Shown: positions 1 to 7,732, numbered from the stretch's first letter. The stretch: DNA of 16,788 bases from an uncultured Chloroflexota bacterium (GCA_937901745.1 CALGSZ010000036.1:1-16788); one strand, 5' to 3'. The notes: a model not told the origin generated them from the sequence alone. Numbers and translations are program-made.

Positions 1-28
1 AGGTGTGGCACCGTGAGGCCGGCGCGGG

Positions 29-970
29 TCAGAACGCGACCTTGTCCGGGCCTTTGAGGTTGAGCATCTCGCGGGCTTCGTCCGGGGTGGCAATCTCCAG
101 CGAGAGTTCCTTGAGGATGCGGACGATCTTGGCGACGAGGTCGGCGTTGGACTCGGCGAGCTTGCCGCGGCCGAGGTAGAGGTTGTCTTCCAGGCCGACG
201 CGGACGTTGCCGCCCATGATGGCGCCCATGGTGACGAGGTTGAACTGGTGGCGGCCGGCGCCGAGGATCGACCAGATGTAGTCGTTGCCGAAGAGGCGGT
301 CGGCGGTGCGCTTCATGTGGAGGAGGTCTTCAGCGTCGGTGCCGATGCCGCCGAGGATGCCGAAGATCGTCTGGACGAAGAGGGGCGGCTGGACGAGGCC
401 ACGGTCGAGCAGGTGGGCCAGGTTATAGAGGTGGCCGACGTCGTAGCACTCGAACTCGAAGCGGACGCCGTGCTCTTCGCCGAGCTCTTTGAGTAGGCGC
501 TCCATGTCGGCGAAGGTGTTGCGGAAGATGTAGTCGCGGGAGGCTTCGAGGTCGGGCTTTTCCCAGTCGAAGCGCCACTCTTTGATGCGGTTGATGATCG
601 GGTAGCGGCCGAAGTTCATCGAGCCCATGTTGAAGGAGCACATTTCCGGCTGGAGGCGCTTGGCGGCGGCCATCCGCTCGTCGAGGGTCATGCCCTGACC
701 GCCACCGGTGGTGATGTTGATGACCGCGTTGGTGCGCTCCTTGATCCGGGGGACGAATTGCATGAAGACATCGGGATCGGGGGTGGGCTTGCCGTCCTCT
801 GGCCGGCGAGCGTGAAGGTGGAGGATGGCGGCTCCGGCTTCGGCGGCGCCGCTGGCGGATTCGGCGATCTGATCCGGGGTGAGCGGCAAGTACGGGGATT
901 GCGAGGGGACGTGGACGGAGCCGGTGACGGCACAGGTGACGATCACTTTGCGGGCAGCCGTGGTCGCCAC
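29..970 (-). CDS. DUF849 / BKACE family beta-keto acid cleavage enzyme (Kce-like)
   Basis: This 313-residue protein belongs to the family of 3-keto-5-aminohexanoate cleavage enzyme (Kce). These cytosolic zinc enzymes transfer an acetyl unit from a beta-keto acid to acetyl-CoA in a Claisen-type exchange. The length is typical and the TIM-barrel family pattern runs end to end. The zinc ligands are visible: H51 and H53 in 'ILHLHARRPE', and E261 in 'VRVGLEDN'. In that motif R257 and D262 match the Kce catalytic Arg and Asp. The start is a GTG at 970, preceded by a Shine-Dalgarno (GGAAGGGAG, minus strand) with about 7 nt spacing. The Glu that in Kce binds the substrate amino group (E14 by my recollection) aligns with V19 in 'VTGSVH', so the substrate is probably not 3-keto-5-aminohexanoate. 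Its promoter probably lies just upstream, where a weak CGGTATCC box sits at about 997-1004. The family call is secure; the substrate is unknown. Confidence 0.9.
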   Translation of the reverse strand: MATTAARKVIVTCAVTGSVHVPSQSPYLPLTPDQIAESASGAAEAGAAILHLHARRPEDGKPTPDPDVFMQFVPRIKERTNAVINITTGGGQGMTLDERMAAAKRLQPEMCSFNMGSMNFGRYPIINRIKEWRFDWEKPDLEASRDYIFRNTFADMERLLKELGEEHGVRFEFECYDVGHLYNLAHLLDRGLVQPPLFVQTIFGILGGIGTDAEDLLHMKRTADRLFGNDYIWSILGAGRHQFNLVTMGAIMGGNVRVGLEDNLYLGRGKLAESNADLVAKIVRILKELSLEIATPDEAREMLNLKGPDKVAF

Positions 971-1168
971 GGGAGCACTCCCTTCCTGATGTACGCGGAT
1001 ACCGTGCGATGGGCGCGGCCTCCAGGTGTGGGCCGCGCCGGTGGCAGCTTACCCGAAGGGAGGGCGGGTCTGGAAGAGCGGGATGGAGGGGGTAGGCGGG
1101 AGGGGCGATCGCACGGGCCCGACCGTCGGCCGAAGCGTGGGCATGTTCATTCAATTGGCCGAATGTTT

Positions 1169-1185
1169 ACGGCCCCGCGGGCCGT
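1169..1185. repeat. Perfect inverted repeat (7-bp stem, 3-nt loop)
   Basis: ACGGCCC at 1169-1175 and GGGCCGT at 1179-1185 are exact reverse complements around CGC. No T-run follows on either strand, so it is not a textbook intrinsic terminator. It abuts the first GGGCGGGC...CCCCTAC element at 1186 and may be part of the same repeat unit. It could help end transcription coming from the transglycosylase gene. Confidence 0.55.
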
Positions 1186-1210
1186 GGGCGGGCACAGGTC
1201 CCTCCCCTAC
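1186..1210. repeat. GGGCGGGC...CCCCTAC interspersed repeat, copy 1
   Basis: The element begins GGGCGGGCAC and ends CCCCTAC, 25 bp in all, in the same orientation as a second copy at 1291-1307. The two share both ends and differ in the middle, which is how degenerate REP-like intergenic repeats usually look. Similar GC-rich 'GTAGGGG...GCCCGCCC' units are, from memory, common between genes in Chloroflexota; I could not verify this. The function is unknown. Confidence 0.4.
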
Positions 1211-1290
1211 GAAGGATTCGCGAAGGCGAGCACAAGTTCCGGGATCGGAACGGGGCCAAGGGCGGCGGTGGTTGTTGGCATGCGGCCGAC

Positions 1291-1307
1291 GGGCGGGCCA
1301 CCCCTAC
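1291..1307. repeat. GGGCGGGC...CCCCTAC interspersed repeat, copy 2 (short)
   Basis: GGGCGGGCCACCCCTAC keeps both ends of the 1186-1210 copy with a shorter centre. The two lie about 80 bp apart in direct orientation within one non-coding gap. They are probably remnants of an interspersed REP-like family. With only two copies visible, chance in GC-rich DNA cannot be excluded. Confidence 0.35.
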
Positions 1308-1360
1308 AGGTCGCTTTCCCTCAAGGAGTTCGAGTTGGTTGAAGAGCCTCGGCGCGCGGA

Positions 1361-2314
1361 TCACCCGGAGCCGTCCTCCGGCGTGGCGTTGGGTGGCGCT
1401 TGGTCGGTCGCGTTCTCCCACGTCGGAGGGGTTTCGGTCGGTGGGGCGGTTGGGGCCTCCGTCGGCACCGGTGTCGGCGCTTCGGTTGGCGCCTCGGTCG
1501 GCGGCGCCGGCGATCCTTCGGGTGTTGCGGTGGGTTCGGGCGCCGGCGTCGTGGTTGCCGATGGCGCGGGCTCGGTCGGCTCCGGAACGGGCGTGCCGGA
1601 CGACGGGCTCGGCGCCGGCGTAGCGGTCGCGGTCGGCTCGGCCGGGGGCGCGGAGGGCACGGCGGGGATGCGGCCGAAGTCGTACCAGGTGTAATCGCCG
1701 ATCAGCGGGCCGTAGATCATCGCCCATTGCAGGACCGCGACAGCGTATTGGTAGGTGCAGGTGCCGTAGTAATCGCAGCCAATGCCGAAGTAGTAGGCGG
1801 CTGCCGCTTCCCAGCCGCCGCCGGAGCGCTGGGCGAGGATGGTCGCGCCGGCGCGGATGTTGGTCGCGGGGTCGTGCCACAACTCGAAGGGGATGCCGAG
1901 GGCTCCGAGCTCGGCGGGCATGATCTGCATCAGGCCGCGAGCGCCCTGCGGGGAGACGATATCGGGATTGCCGCCGGACTCGACGCGCATGACGCCAGCA
2001 ATGAGGCCCGGCGGGGTACCGGTCGCGTCCGAGGCCGCCATGATCTCTGGGAGCCAGCGAAGGACGGGATCATCGAGGCGCGGCGTCTCGGCCGCTTCTG
2101 GGGTCTCCAAGGGGCGGCTGCCGCGCACGCCTTCGGACTCGGCGGGCCGGGGTTGGGCGTTCGGGTTTTGGAACGGCCGAGGGCTCGGGCGCGGGCGCAG
2201 CGAAGCGTCCACGGGCGTGGGAATGTCGAACGGATCCTCTTGGGCCAAGACGGCGCTAGGCACGAGGAGGAGGATCGCACAGACACCAATTATCCGCGCG
2301 GCGAGACGTTTCAT
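1361..2314 (-). CDS. Exported lytic transglycosylase (SLT domain) with Pro/Thr/Glu-rich tail
   Basis: This is a 317-residue exported protein. A signal peptide covers residues 1-25 ('MKRLAARIIG...AVLAQ'). A proline-rich linker follows to about residue 82, then an SLT/lysozyme-like domain at about 85-205. The catalytic Glu is E112 in 'RVESGGNP', and the supporting 'GLMQIMP' motif is at 127-133. These enzymes cleave the MurNAc-GlcNAc bond of peptidoglycan, leaving 1,6-anhydro ends. C180 and C186 may form a disulfide. Residues about 218-317 form a disordered Pro/Thr/Glu/Ala tail with TEAP repeats. The ATG at 2314 was chosen because AGAAGG lies about 4 nt upstream and a signal peptide follows immediately; an in-frame extension to 2407 would overlap the promoter at 2364-2392. 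The protein probably acts outside the membrane on the cell wall. The domain call is firm; the tail's role is unknown. Confidence 0.88.
   Translation of the reverse strand: MKRLAARIIGVCAILLLVPSAVLAQEDPFDIPTPVDASLRPRPSPRPFQNPNAQPRPAESEGVRGSRPLETPEAAETPRLDDPVLRWLPEIMAASDATGTPPGLIAGVMRVESGGNPDIVSPQGARGLMQIMPAELGALGIPFELWHDPATNIRAGATILAQRSGGGWEAAAAYYFGIGCDYYGTCTYQYAVAVLQWAMIYGPLIGDYTWYDFGRIPAVPSAPPAEPTATATPAPSPSSGTPVPEPTEPAPSATTTPAPEPTATPEGSPAPPTEAPTEAPTPVPTEAPTAPPTETPPTWENATDQAPPNATPEDGSG
1421..1501 (-). repeat. Degenerate 12-bp tandem repeat encoding TEAP/TETP units
   Basis: Codons for residues about 272-298 of the transglycosylase carry imperfect repeats of Thr-Glu-Ala-Pro ('PTEAPTEAPTPVPTEAP'). 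At DNA level this is a run of GGCG/CCTC/GGTC words with a period near 12 bp. Such tracts change length by slippage, so tail length may differ between strains. The same bias creates misleading long open frames on the plus strand. Confidence 0.6.
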
Positions 2315-2363
2315 ACGGCCTTCTGGCAATGGCGCTTTGCTCCGAATGGTCCGACTGGCGGCC

Positions 2364-2392
2364 ACTATAGGGGAATCAGTTGGACATCGCAA
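2364..2392 (-). promoter_or_regulatory. Sigma-70-like promoter of the lytic transglycosylase gene
   Basis: On the minus strand, -35 TTGCGA (2392-2387) is followed after exactly 17 bp by -10 TATAGT (2369-2364). Five of six -10 bases and four of six -35 bases match the consensus. The predicted start of transcription near 2357 leaves a leader of about 43 nt before the ATG at 2314. This is the best-formed -35/-10 pair in the window. Confidence 0.65.
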
Positions 2393-2496
2393 GGGGAAAA
2401 ACCTCATGAAAATGGATGATATTTCCGTCCCACCAGCGGTGCGAAACGTGGCGGATCGCTAGCGAAATGAGGCGCGAGCACGCATCGCCAAGCTCC

Positions 2497-2504
2497 GGTA
2501 TCGT
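2497..2504 (+). promoter_or_regulatory. Candidate extended -10 box (GGTATCGT) before the deacylase gene
   Basis: CCGGTATCGT ends 41 bp before the GTG at 2546. It has no convincing -35 partner at 17 bp. I list it because similar CGGTA-containing boxes occur at a comparable distance before other genes in this window. The rest of 2393-2496 shows only a short CGCTAGCG palindrome at about 2456-2463. Confidence 0.3.
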
Positions 2505-2545
2505 GCCGCTGTCGGAATCGGTCCAGCCATCGAGGAGGGAGTCAG

Positions 2546-3556
2546 GTGATCATCGACATCACGCCGGCGAGAGAGATCGACTGGGATAGCCCTGGGGCGC
2601 GGCGGTCCAGCGTGCCGTTCACGCTGGATGGCACGTGGGGCCGGGTGCGGGTGCCGCTCTACGTCGCGTGCGCGCCGGAGCCGGGTCCGACGATCGTGGC
2701 GATTGGGGGAACGCACGGAGACGAGTACGAGGGACCGGTTGGGTTGAAGAACCTGATCCGGGAGCTGGATCCGACGAAGCTGGTGCGCGGGCGACTAATC
2801 GTGATACCGGTGCTGAATGTGCCGGCGTTCCGCGCGGGCCGGCGGGAGTCTCCACTCGATGGCGGGAACATGAACCGGGCGTTTCCGGGAGATGCCCGCG
2901 GCACGATCACGAGCCGGATCGCGCGGTGGATGACGGACGAGGTACTCAGCCGCGCGGATGTTGTGATCGATCTCCACTCGGGTGGTGAGGGGTTCGAGAT
3001 CTTCCGGACGATGTCGTTCCACCAGGTGCCCGATCCGGAGATGTACCGAAAGTTCCGGAATACGGCGTTGCTGTTCGGCACGCCGTTCGTCATGATCTAC
3101 ACGAGCGAGATGGGGACTGGCCTGCTGACCGAAGAAGCCGAGAAGATGGGCAAGGTGACGATCGGGAGCGAGCTTGGATTCGGGGCTTCGACCGATTTGC
3201 AAGGAGTCCGCTGGGCACATCACGGTACGCTGAATGTGATGCGCTACTACGGGCTTCTGGATGAGCCGATCGTTGACTTGACGCCGCCAGGGCTGGACCG
3301 GCAACGGGTCGTCTCGGCAATCGACATTGATCGATGGATCACCGCTCCGTGTAGTGGCATCAGCGAGCCACTGGTGCCGATCGGCGCGTTCGTCCGAGCT
3401 GGGACGCCAGTGACGCGCATTCACGACTTCGAGCGGTGGGATGAGGATCCGGTGGAGATCGTGGCGGACGGTGACGGTTACGTCATGTGCCGCAAGTTCC
3501 GGGCGCCAACGATGCAGGGCGAGGTGGTCATGGTCATCGCCGAGGAGGTCGATTAG
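2546..3556 (+). CDS. Zinc N-acyl deacylase, succinylglutamate desuccinylase/aspartoacylase family (DoeB-like)
   Basis: This 336-residue cytosolic enzyme is predicted to remove an acyl group from an N-acylated amino acid. Zinc ligands are visible: H57 and E60 in 'GGTHGDEYEG' and H144 in 'IDLHSGG'. The catalytic Glu is probably E209 in 'GSELGFG', and 'NMNRAFPG' at 108-115 is a family substrate-site motif. Residues about 270-330 resemble the C-terminal biotinyl/lipoyl-like barrel of the family. Whole-length resemblance, including 'SSVPFTLDG' near the N-terminus, is closest to DoeB, the N-acetyl-diaminobutyrate deacetylase of ectoine breakdown, as I recall it. No other ectoine gene is nearby, so that substrate is not assigned. 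The GTG start at 2546 follows GAGGAGGGA at 2532-2540. The next gene begins 43 bp downstream on the same strand, so co-transcription is likely. The family is secure; the substrate is open. Confidence 0.85.
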   Translation: MIIDITPAREIDWDSPGARRSSVPFTLDGTWGRVRVPLYVACAPEPGPTIVAIGGTHGDEYEGPVGLKNLIRELDPTKLVRGRLIVIPVLNVPAFRAGRRESPLDGGNMNRAFPGDARGTITSRIARWMTDEVLSRADVVIDLHSGGEGFEIFRTMSFHQVPDPEMYRKFRNTALLFGTPFVMIYTSEMGTGLLTEEAEKMGKVTIGSELGFGASTDLQGVRWAHHGTLNVMRYYGLLDEPIVDLTPPGLDRQRVVSAIDIDRWITAPCSGISEPLVPIGAFVRAGTPVTRIHDFERWDEDPVEIVADGDGYVMCRKFRAPTMQGEVVMVIAEEVD

Positions 3557-3599
3557 GGGCGCGTGGGCGCCGCTCGGCTGTGGCAGAGAGGATAGGAGG

Positions 3600-5720
3600 A
3601 TGAGGGCGAGGCGCATTCTGACTCTGCTGCTCGTGTGCTTGTGGATGGCGGCTGGCGCCGGGCCAATGGCGTCGCTCGTCGCGGCCCAACCTGCCACGCC
3701 GGTTGCCGGTGACCAAATCTACGAGGACCCGGACGGACGGTTCAGCGTTCCGGTGCCAATGAACTGGACGGTGGAGACGCGGGAAGGGTTCATCGTTCTT
3801 CACGATCCGGAAGACGATCTGAAGGTGACGGTGATCGTGGCGACGGGGAGTGATGCGGAGAGTGGCATTGCCGCCGCGTGGGAGGTCGTTGATCCGGAGT
3901 TCGATCCGACGCCGCCACCAGGGAGCGTGCAGACGTTGCCTTCGGCGCAGGGCGTCGAGGAGACGGTCGTCATTACCTACGATCCCGGCACAGCGAGCGG
4001 TCAAGTGAAGCAGGCGCTTGGTCAGCGCGTCGGCGATCAGGTCTACATCCTGATCTTCGAGGGCTCGGTGCAGGCGGCGGTGCGGCGCGCGGCACAGATC
4101 AATGTCATCGCGTCGGGATTCACGATCACGGGCGTGAGCCAGGTCGATCTGTCCGGTGTGACGCCGCGCCGGTTCGAGGGCGAGCTAGTTACGACATTCG
4201 AGGCCTACGTTGAGGACCTGATGAGACGGATGGAGGTCCCCGGCATGTCCGTGGCGATCGTGCAGGATGGGCAGATCGTCTACGCGAACGGCTTCGGTGT
4301 CACCGAGCTCGGTGGGGAGCAGGCGGTCACGGCCGACACGATGATGATGATCGGCTCGGTCGGCAAGTCGCTGACGACGATGATGATGGCCACGGCGGTG
4401 GATGATGGCGTGTTCATTTGGGATACGCCGGTCATCGATCTCTACCCGACGTTCGCGGTCGCGGATGAGGAGCTGACCCGCCGGATCACGATGCGCAACA
4501 TGGTCTGCGCCTGCACCGGGGTGCCGCGCCGGGACTTCGAGATCTTCTTCAATGCCGGCACGCTCACGCCGGAGATGATGATCGCGTCGCTCCGCGACTT
4601 CGAGTTCTACACCGGGTTCGGCGAGACGTTTCAGTACAGCAACCAGATGGTGGCGGCGGCCGGATTCATCGCGGCGGCAGCAATTACTGGCAATGCCGCG
4701 GATCTGGAGGCCGCGTATGAGCAGGCGCTGAGCGAGCGCGTGCTCGAGCCGATCGGCATGACGCGGACGACGCTCGATTTCGATGTCGTCGCGTCTGATG
4801 CTGACGCGGCGGTTCCCCACGGAGCCAACCTGAACTTCGAGTACGTGCCGATACCGATCGAGGTGGAAACGTCGCTCCTGCCGATTGCGCCGGCTGGCGT
4901 GCACTGGTCAACGGCCAACGATATGGCGCGTTACCTGATCACCGAGATTCAGCGGGGCGTTTCGCCGGACGGGAACCGCGTCGTCTCGGAGGCGAACCTG
5001 CAGGAGACATGGCAGCCGCAAGTTGAGGTCGATGCCGAGACCAGCTACGGCCTCGGCTGGCTGGTCGGCACCTACAAGGGTGTTCGGATCATCTATCACA
5101 ATGGCAACACGAACGGGTTTACCTCCGATCTCGCCTTCCTGCCGGACGTGGGTCTGGGGATCGTCGTGCTCGCGAATGCGCAGGCCGCCAATCCGCTGAC
5201 CGAGGGCGTGCGCCACCGGCTGCTCGAGCTGGTCTACGACCTGCCGGCGGAGTACGACGAGACGATTCGGTTCGTTGAGGAGCAGGGGAAGAAGAACCAG
5301 GAGGAGACGCGCGCTCAGCTGGCCGACACGCTCGATAAGGAGGCGCTGATCCCGTTCCTCGGCACGTATACGAATTCGGCGCTTGGCGTGGTCGAGCTTC
5401 GCTTGGAGGGTGACGCGGCGGTTCTGGATATCGGTGAGTTCCAGTCGACGCTGCGACAGCTGAAGGAGTCGGAGCCGGGAGCGATCGGCTACTTGGCTGC
5501 TGATCCGCCGCTGACCGGGTTACCGGTTCTGCTTCGGGTCTCGGAGAGCGGTGAGCGGATGCTGAGCGTGCAGTCGCCGGCAACGGCCGAGACGTACGAC
5601 TTCGTGCCGATATTTGGGCCGGCGGCAAGTCCGTCTGCCGGGACTCCGGTGGCCGCGACGCCGATCGCGACGCCGGAGGCCTCCACGCCCGTTGCCGCGA
5701 CGCCGGAGAGCGGGACTTGA
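3600..5720 (+). CDS. Exported class C beta-lactamase-fold serine hydrolase with PsbP-like N-terminal domain
   Basis: This 706-residue exported protein starts with a signal peptide (residues 1-30, ending near 'SLVAAQ'). Residues about 38-180 form a beta-rich domain resembling PsbP/DUF1795-type modules. Residues about 195-540 are a penicillin-binding/class C fold with S253-V-G-K256 (SxxK), Y346-S-N348 (YxN) and H500-N-G502 in place of KTG. Then comes a small C-terminal domain (about 580-670) like those after many 'serine hydrolase' proteins, and a low-complexity Ala/Thr/Pro tail (677-706). HxG instead of KTG is usual in esterase or D-aminopeptidase relatives, so hydrolysis of peptides or esters is likelier than beta-lactam resistance. 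AGGAGG directly touches the ATG at 3600; GAGAGG at 3586-3591, with 8 nt spacing, is the likelier ribosome site. In-frame codons further upstream overlap the deacylase gene and precede no signal peptide. Confidence 0.85.
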   Translation: MRARRILTLLLVCLWMAAGAGPMASLVAAQPATPVAGDQIYEDPDGRFSVPVPMNWTVETREGFIVLHDPEDDLKVTVIVATGSDAESGIAAAWEVVDPEFDPTPPPGSVQTLPSAQGVEETVVITYDPGTASGQVKQALGQRVGDQVYILIFEGSVQAAVRRAAQINVIASGFTITGVSQVDLSGVTPRRFEGELVTTFEAYVEDLMRRMEVPGMSVAIVQDGQIVYANGFGVTELGGEQAVTADTMMMIGSVGKSLTTMMMATAVDDGVFIWDTPVIDLYPTFAVADEELTRRITMRNMVCACTGVPRRDFEIFFNAGTLTPEMMIASLRDFEFYTGFGETFQYSNQMVAAAGFIAAAAITGNAADLEAAYEQALSERVLEPIGMTRTTLDFDVVASDADAAVPHGANLNFEYVPIPIEVETSLLPIAPAGVHWSTANDMARYLITEIQRGVSPDGNRVVSEANLQETWQPQVEVDAETSYGLGWLVGTYKGVRIIYHNGNTNGFTSDLAFLPDVGLGIVVLANAQAANPLTEGVRHRLLELVYDLPAEYDETIRFVEEQGKKNQEETRAQLADTLDKEALIPFLGTYTNSALGVVELRLEGDAAVLDIGEFQSTLRQLKESEPGAIGYLAADPPLTGLPVLLRVSESGERMLSVQSPATAETYDFVPIFGPAASPSAGTPVAATPIATPEASTPVAATPESGT

Positions 5721-5767
5721 TGGTTCGAGACAGGAACCGACGAGAGGATTAGGGCGTTGGTTTGGGT

Positions 5768-5807
5768 GACCGCGCTCGGCACGCGCTCGCCGCGTGGGGG
5801 CGCGGTC
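5768..5807. repeat. Compound 40-nt hairpin between the serine hydrolase and DUF3352 genes
   Basis: The outer arms GACCGCGC (5768-5775) and GCGCGGTC (5800-5807) pair perfectly. Inside them CACGCG (5780-5785) and CGCGTG (5791-5796) also pair perfectly around a CTCGC loop, separated by a small internal loop (TCGG against GGG). The two-tier stem has 14 GC-rich pairs. It lies 48 nt after one stop codon and 53 nt before the next ATG. No T-run follows, so it may be a factor-assisted terminator, an mRNA stabiliser or a regulatory leader. Confidence 0.55.
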
Positions 5808-5859
5808 GCTCACGGTGGGTCCGATGAGCTGGCTGCATCTCGAGCCGAAGGAGACATCT

Positions 5860-7680
5860 ATGACCGCGCCAGGATCGGTCCGGGAAGGCAGGAAGGTGGA
5901 GCAGACAAGCCGGATGCGTCGTCCGCTCTCGCGAGCTGTCTCGCTGCTCGTGGTGATTGCGATGCTGGCGAGCATCGCCGTGAACGCGGCGCCGAGCGGA
6001 AGCGTGAGGGCGCAGGCGGCGCAGACGTGGAGCGCGGCAGCGCTGGCGCCGGCCGACGCGCCGATCTTCCTGGCCGTGTCGTTGGATATGGAGGGCCCGC
6101 AGTGGAGCGCGGCGCGCGAGGTCTTGGCGCGACTCGGCATGGACGCCGCGTTCGACGAGGTGATTGCCGACGCGCTGCGCGAATTCAATGTGCCGACGGG
6201 GACCGATCCGCAGGCGCGCCCGCGGGGGCTGGAGGTGGCTGTCGTCGTCACGAATGGCGACGCCTTCATGCAGGAGGCGCCGTCTGATCCCGCGGGGTTC
6301 GTGGTGGTCATTCACGCGGACGACATCGGACCGTGGGAAACGGGACTGCGGCAGACGCTCCAGGAATCCGCCGACGAGATGGGCGGCCAGGTGACGCAGG
6401 AGCTGTACAACGGCGTGGCGATCACGACGGCGATGCCGGGTGAGGCGGCGCTGGCGCGCGTTGGCGAGGCGCTGGTCCTGGGCGGAACTGCCGCCGATAT
6501 CCATCCCGTCATTGATGTCTATCGCGGAGATCGGCCGGCGCTGACGACGACCGAGGCGTGGACGGCCTTGCAGCCGGAGCTGCCGGGCGAGTCGCTGCTC
6601 TTTGGTTACGTGGACGGGACGATCTTTCTCGGCGCCGCGCGGGAGGAGATCGTCAGGAATGAGCAGCTGCGGCCGGCCGGTGTCGACATCATGCGGCTGC
6701 TCGATGGGCAGATCGCCTTCTCCCTCTCGGCGATGGCTGACGGACTCCGGCTCGATACGCTGGTGACGCATGAGGCCAGCGGCGACGCGGCCTCGCCAGT
6801 TGGCGGCGCCACTCTTGGGCTCGACGCGAGTGTGCCGGCCGACACGGTGCTCTTCGTCAATGGGCGGGATATCGGCCAGAATCAGATCGTGGGTCTCGTG
6901 GCGCTGCTCTTCGCCAGTGGCGTCGCGGAAGGGTTCGGCGGGTTCGCGCCGTTCGGAACGGAGGCGTCGCCGAGAGAGCCGGCCGAGATCTATGCGCGTG
7001 TGGCGCGAGTCCTCGGCTTCAACCCGCGGACGGATGTCCTCGATCAGCTGGTTGGGGAGTACGGTCTGGCCGTGACGGCGGACGGGCTCGATCCGAACGG
7101 GCTGGACGGGATCTTCGTCTCCGATGTGGGCAACGCGGTGCGCGTCGCCGACGCGGTCTCGAAGATGGCCGTGTTGATCAATGCTGGTCTGTCGTCTTCC
7201 GGCATGGGACTCGGCCTGCAAACCCGCGAAGTCGAGGGCGGTCTCCTCCAGGTCCTCGATGTCCCGGTGCCGGATCGTCCCGTGACGGTGCACCTGGAGT
7301 TCGGCGTCGTCGGTGGGCAGCTCGTGGTCGGCTATGGGAGCGGCTTGAGCGACTACCAGAGCGGGACGGCTGGATCGCTGGCGGACAATCCACGGTACCA
7401 GGCGGCAGTGCAGGGGCTGCCGGAGGAGCGCGACTGGATCGTGTACGTCGATCTCGCGCGCTTGTCGGAGCTGGCGATCGAGGCCGGGATGACCGAGGCG
7501 ATGCAGATGCCGGTCAGCGAGGGGCAACCTTCGTCGTCGTCGGCGGAATCGCTGGCGGTCGCTGGCTACTCGCGGGGCGAGCTGCAGGGCGCGACGCTGA
7601 TCCTGCGCGTGCCGGAGGCGGAGGCAGTTGGAACGCCGACCGCGTCACCGGCCGCCGCGCCAGCAGCGAGCGGCGCGTGA
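5860..7680 (+). CDS. Exported DUF3352-like protein of unknown function
   Basis: This 606-residue protein has a short N-terminal extension and a hydrophobic export segment at about 24-45 ('AVSLLVVIAMLASIAVNA'). The mature start, 'ALAPADAPIFLAVSLD', is characteristic of the DUF3352 family, as I recognise it. These large secreted or membrane-anchored proteins have alternating 'level of protein x' beta/alpha segments and no known activity. I see no catalytic motif. Two similar-looking halves, each with 'TVLFVNG' or 'SLLFGYV'-like strands, suggest an internal duplication. It ends in a short Thr/Pro/Ala tail ('GTPTASPAAAPAASGA'). The ATG at 5860 has AAGGAG 6 nt upstream; an alternative ATG at 5914 sits closer to the hydrophobic segment but has no well-placed ribosome site. 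It lies 139 bp after the serine hydrolase, with a hairpin between. The family call is fairly good; the function is unknown. Confidence 0.75.
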   Translation: MTAPGSVREGRKVEQTSRMRRPLSRAVSLLVVIAMLASIAVNAAPSGSVRAQAAQTWSAAALAPADAPIFLAVSLDMEGPQWSAAREVLARLGMDAAFDEVIADALREFNVPTGTDPQARPRGLEVAVVVTNGDAFMQEAPSDPAGFVVVIHADDIGPWETGLRQTLQESADEMGGQVTQELYNGVAITTAMPGEAALARVGEALVLGGTAADIHPVIDVYRGDRPALTTTEAWTALQPELPGESLLFGYVDGTIFLGAAREEIVRNEQLRPAGVDIMRLLDGQIAFSLSAMADGLRLDTLVTHEASGDAASPVGGATLGLDASVPADTVLFVNGRDIGQNQIVGLVALLFASGVAEGFGGFAPFGTEASPREPAEIYARVARVLGFNPRTDVLDQLVGEYGLAVTADGLDPNGLDGIFVSDVGNAVRVADAVSKMAVLINAGLSSSGMGLGLQTREVEGGLLQVLDVPVPDRPVTVHLEFGVVGGQLVVGYGSGLSDYQSGTAGSLADNPRYQAAVQGLPEERDWIVYVDLARLSELAIEAGMTEAMQMPVSEGQPSSSSAESLAVAGYSRGELQGATLILRVPEAEAVGTPTASPAAAPAASGA

Positions 7681-7732
7681 TGTGGGCGACGCCGTGAAGT
7701 GATCGTTCGCCTCGCGGCGTGCCCTGGCCGGG

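Larger units (their letters stand above)
971..1360. other. Non-coding intergenic stretch of 390 bp with GC-rich hairpins and repeats
   Basis: This gap separates the start of the BKACE gene from the end of the lytic transglycosylase gene, both on the minus strand. No open frame here has a ribosome binding site and a recognisable protein; the frames present are continuations of antisense frames. It holds a small inverted repeat (ACCCG 1051-1055 with CGGGT 1065-1069), an imperfect palindrome (CATTC 1148-1152 with GAATG 1161-1165), a perfect 7-bp hairpin (1169-1185) and two copies of a GGGCGGGC...CCCCTAC element. Part of it probably serves as the BKACE promoter region and as a terminator zone for the transglycosylase, but no T-rich terminator is visible. 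Confidence 0.6.

Noticed and set aside
1186..1360. Possible T-box or other riboswitch in the large gap
   Set aside because: GGGTGG-like words occur, but there is no T-box core, no conserved stem set and no aminoacyl-tRNA or amino-acid transport gene downstream.
2546..3556. Ectoine breakdown operon based on DoeB resemblance
   Set aside because: No doeA, doeC, doeD or ectoine transport gene is in the window. Only the deacylase family can be supported.
5749..7527. Very long open frame (about 590 codons) antisense to the DUF3352 gene
   Set aside because: It is His/Arg-rich without recognisable domains, a typical shadow of GC-rich coding DNA. The plus-strand frame has a ribosome site, signal segment and family match.
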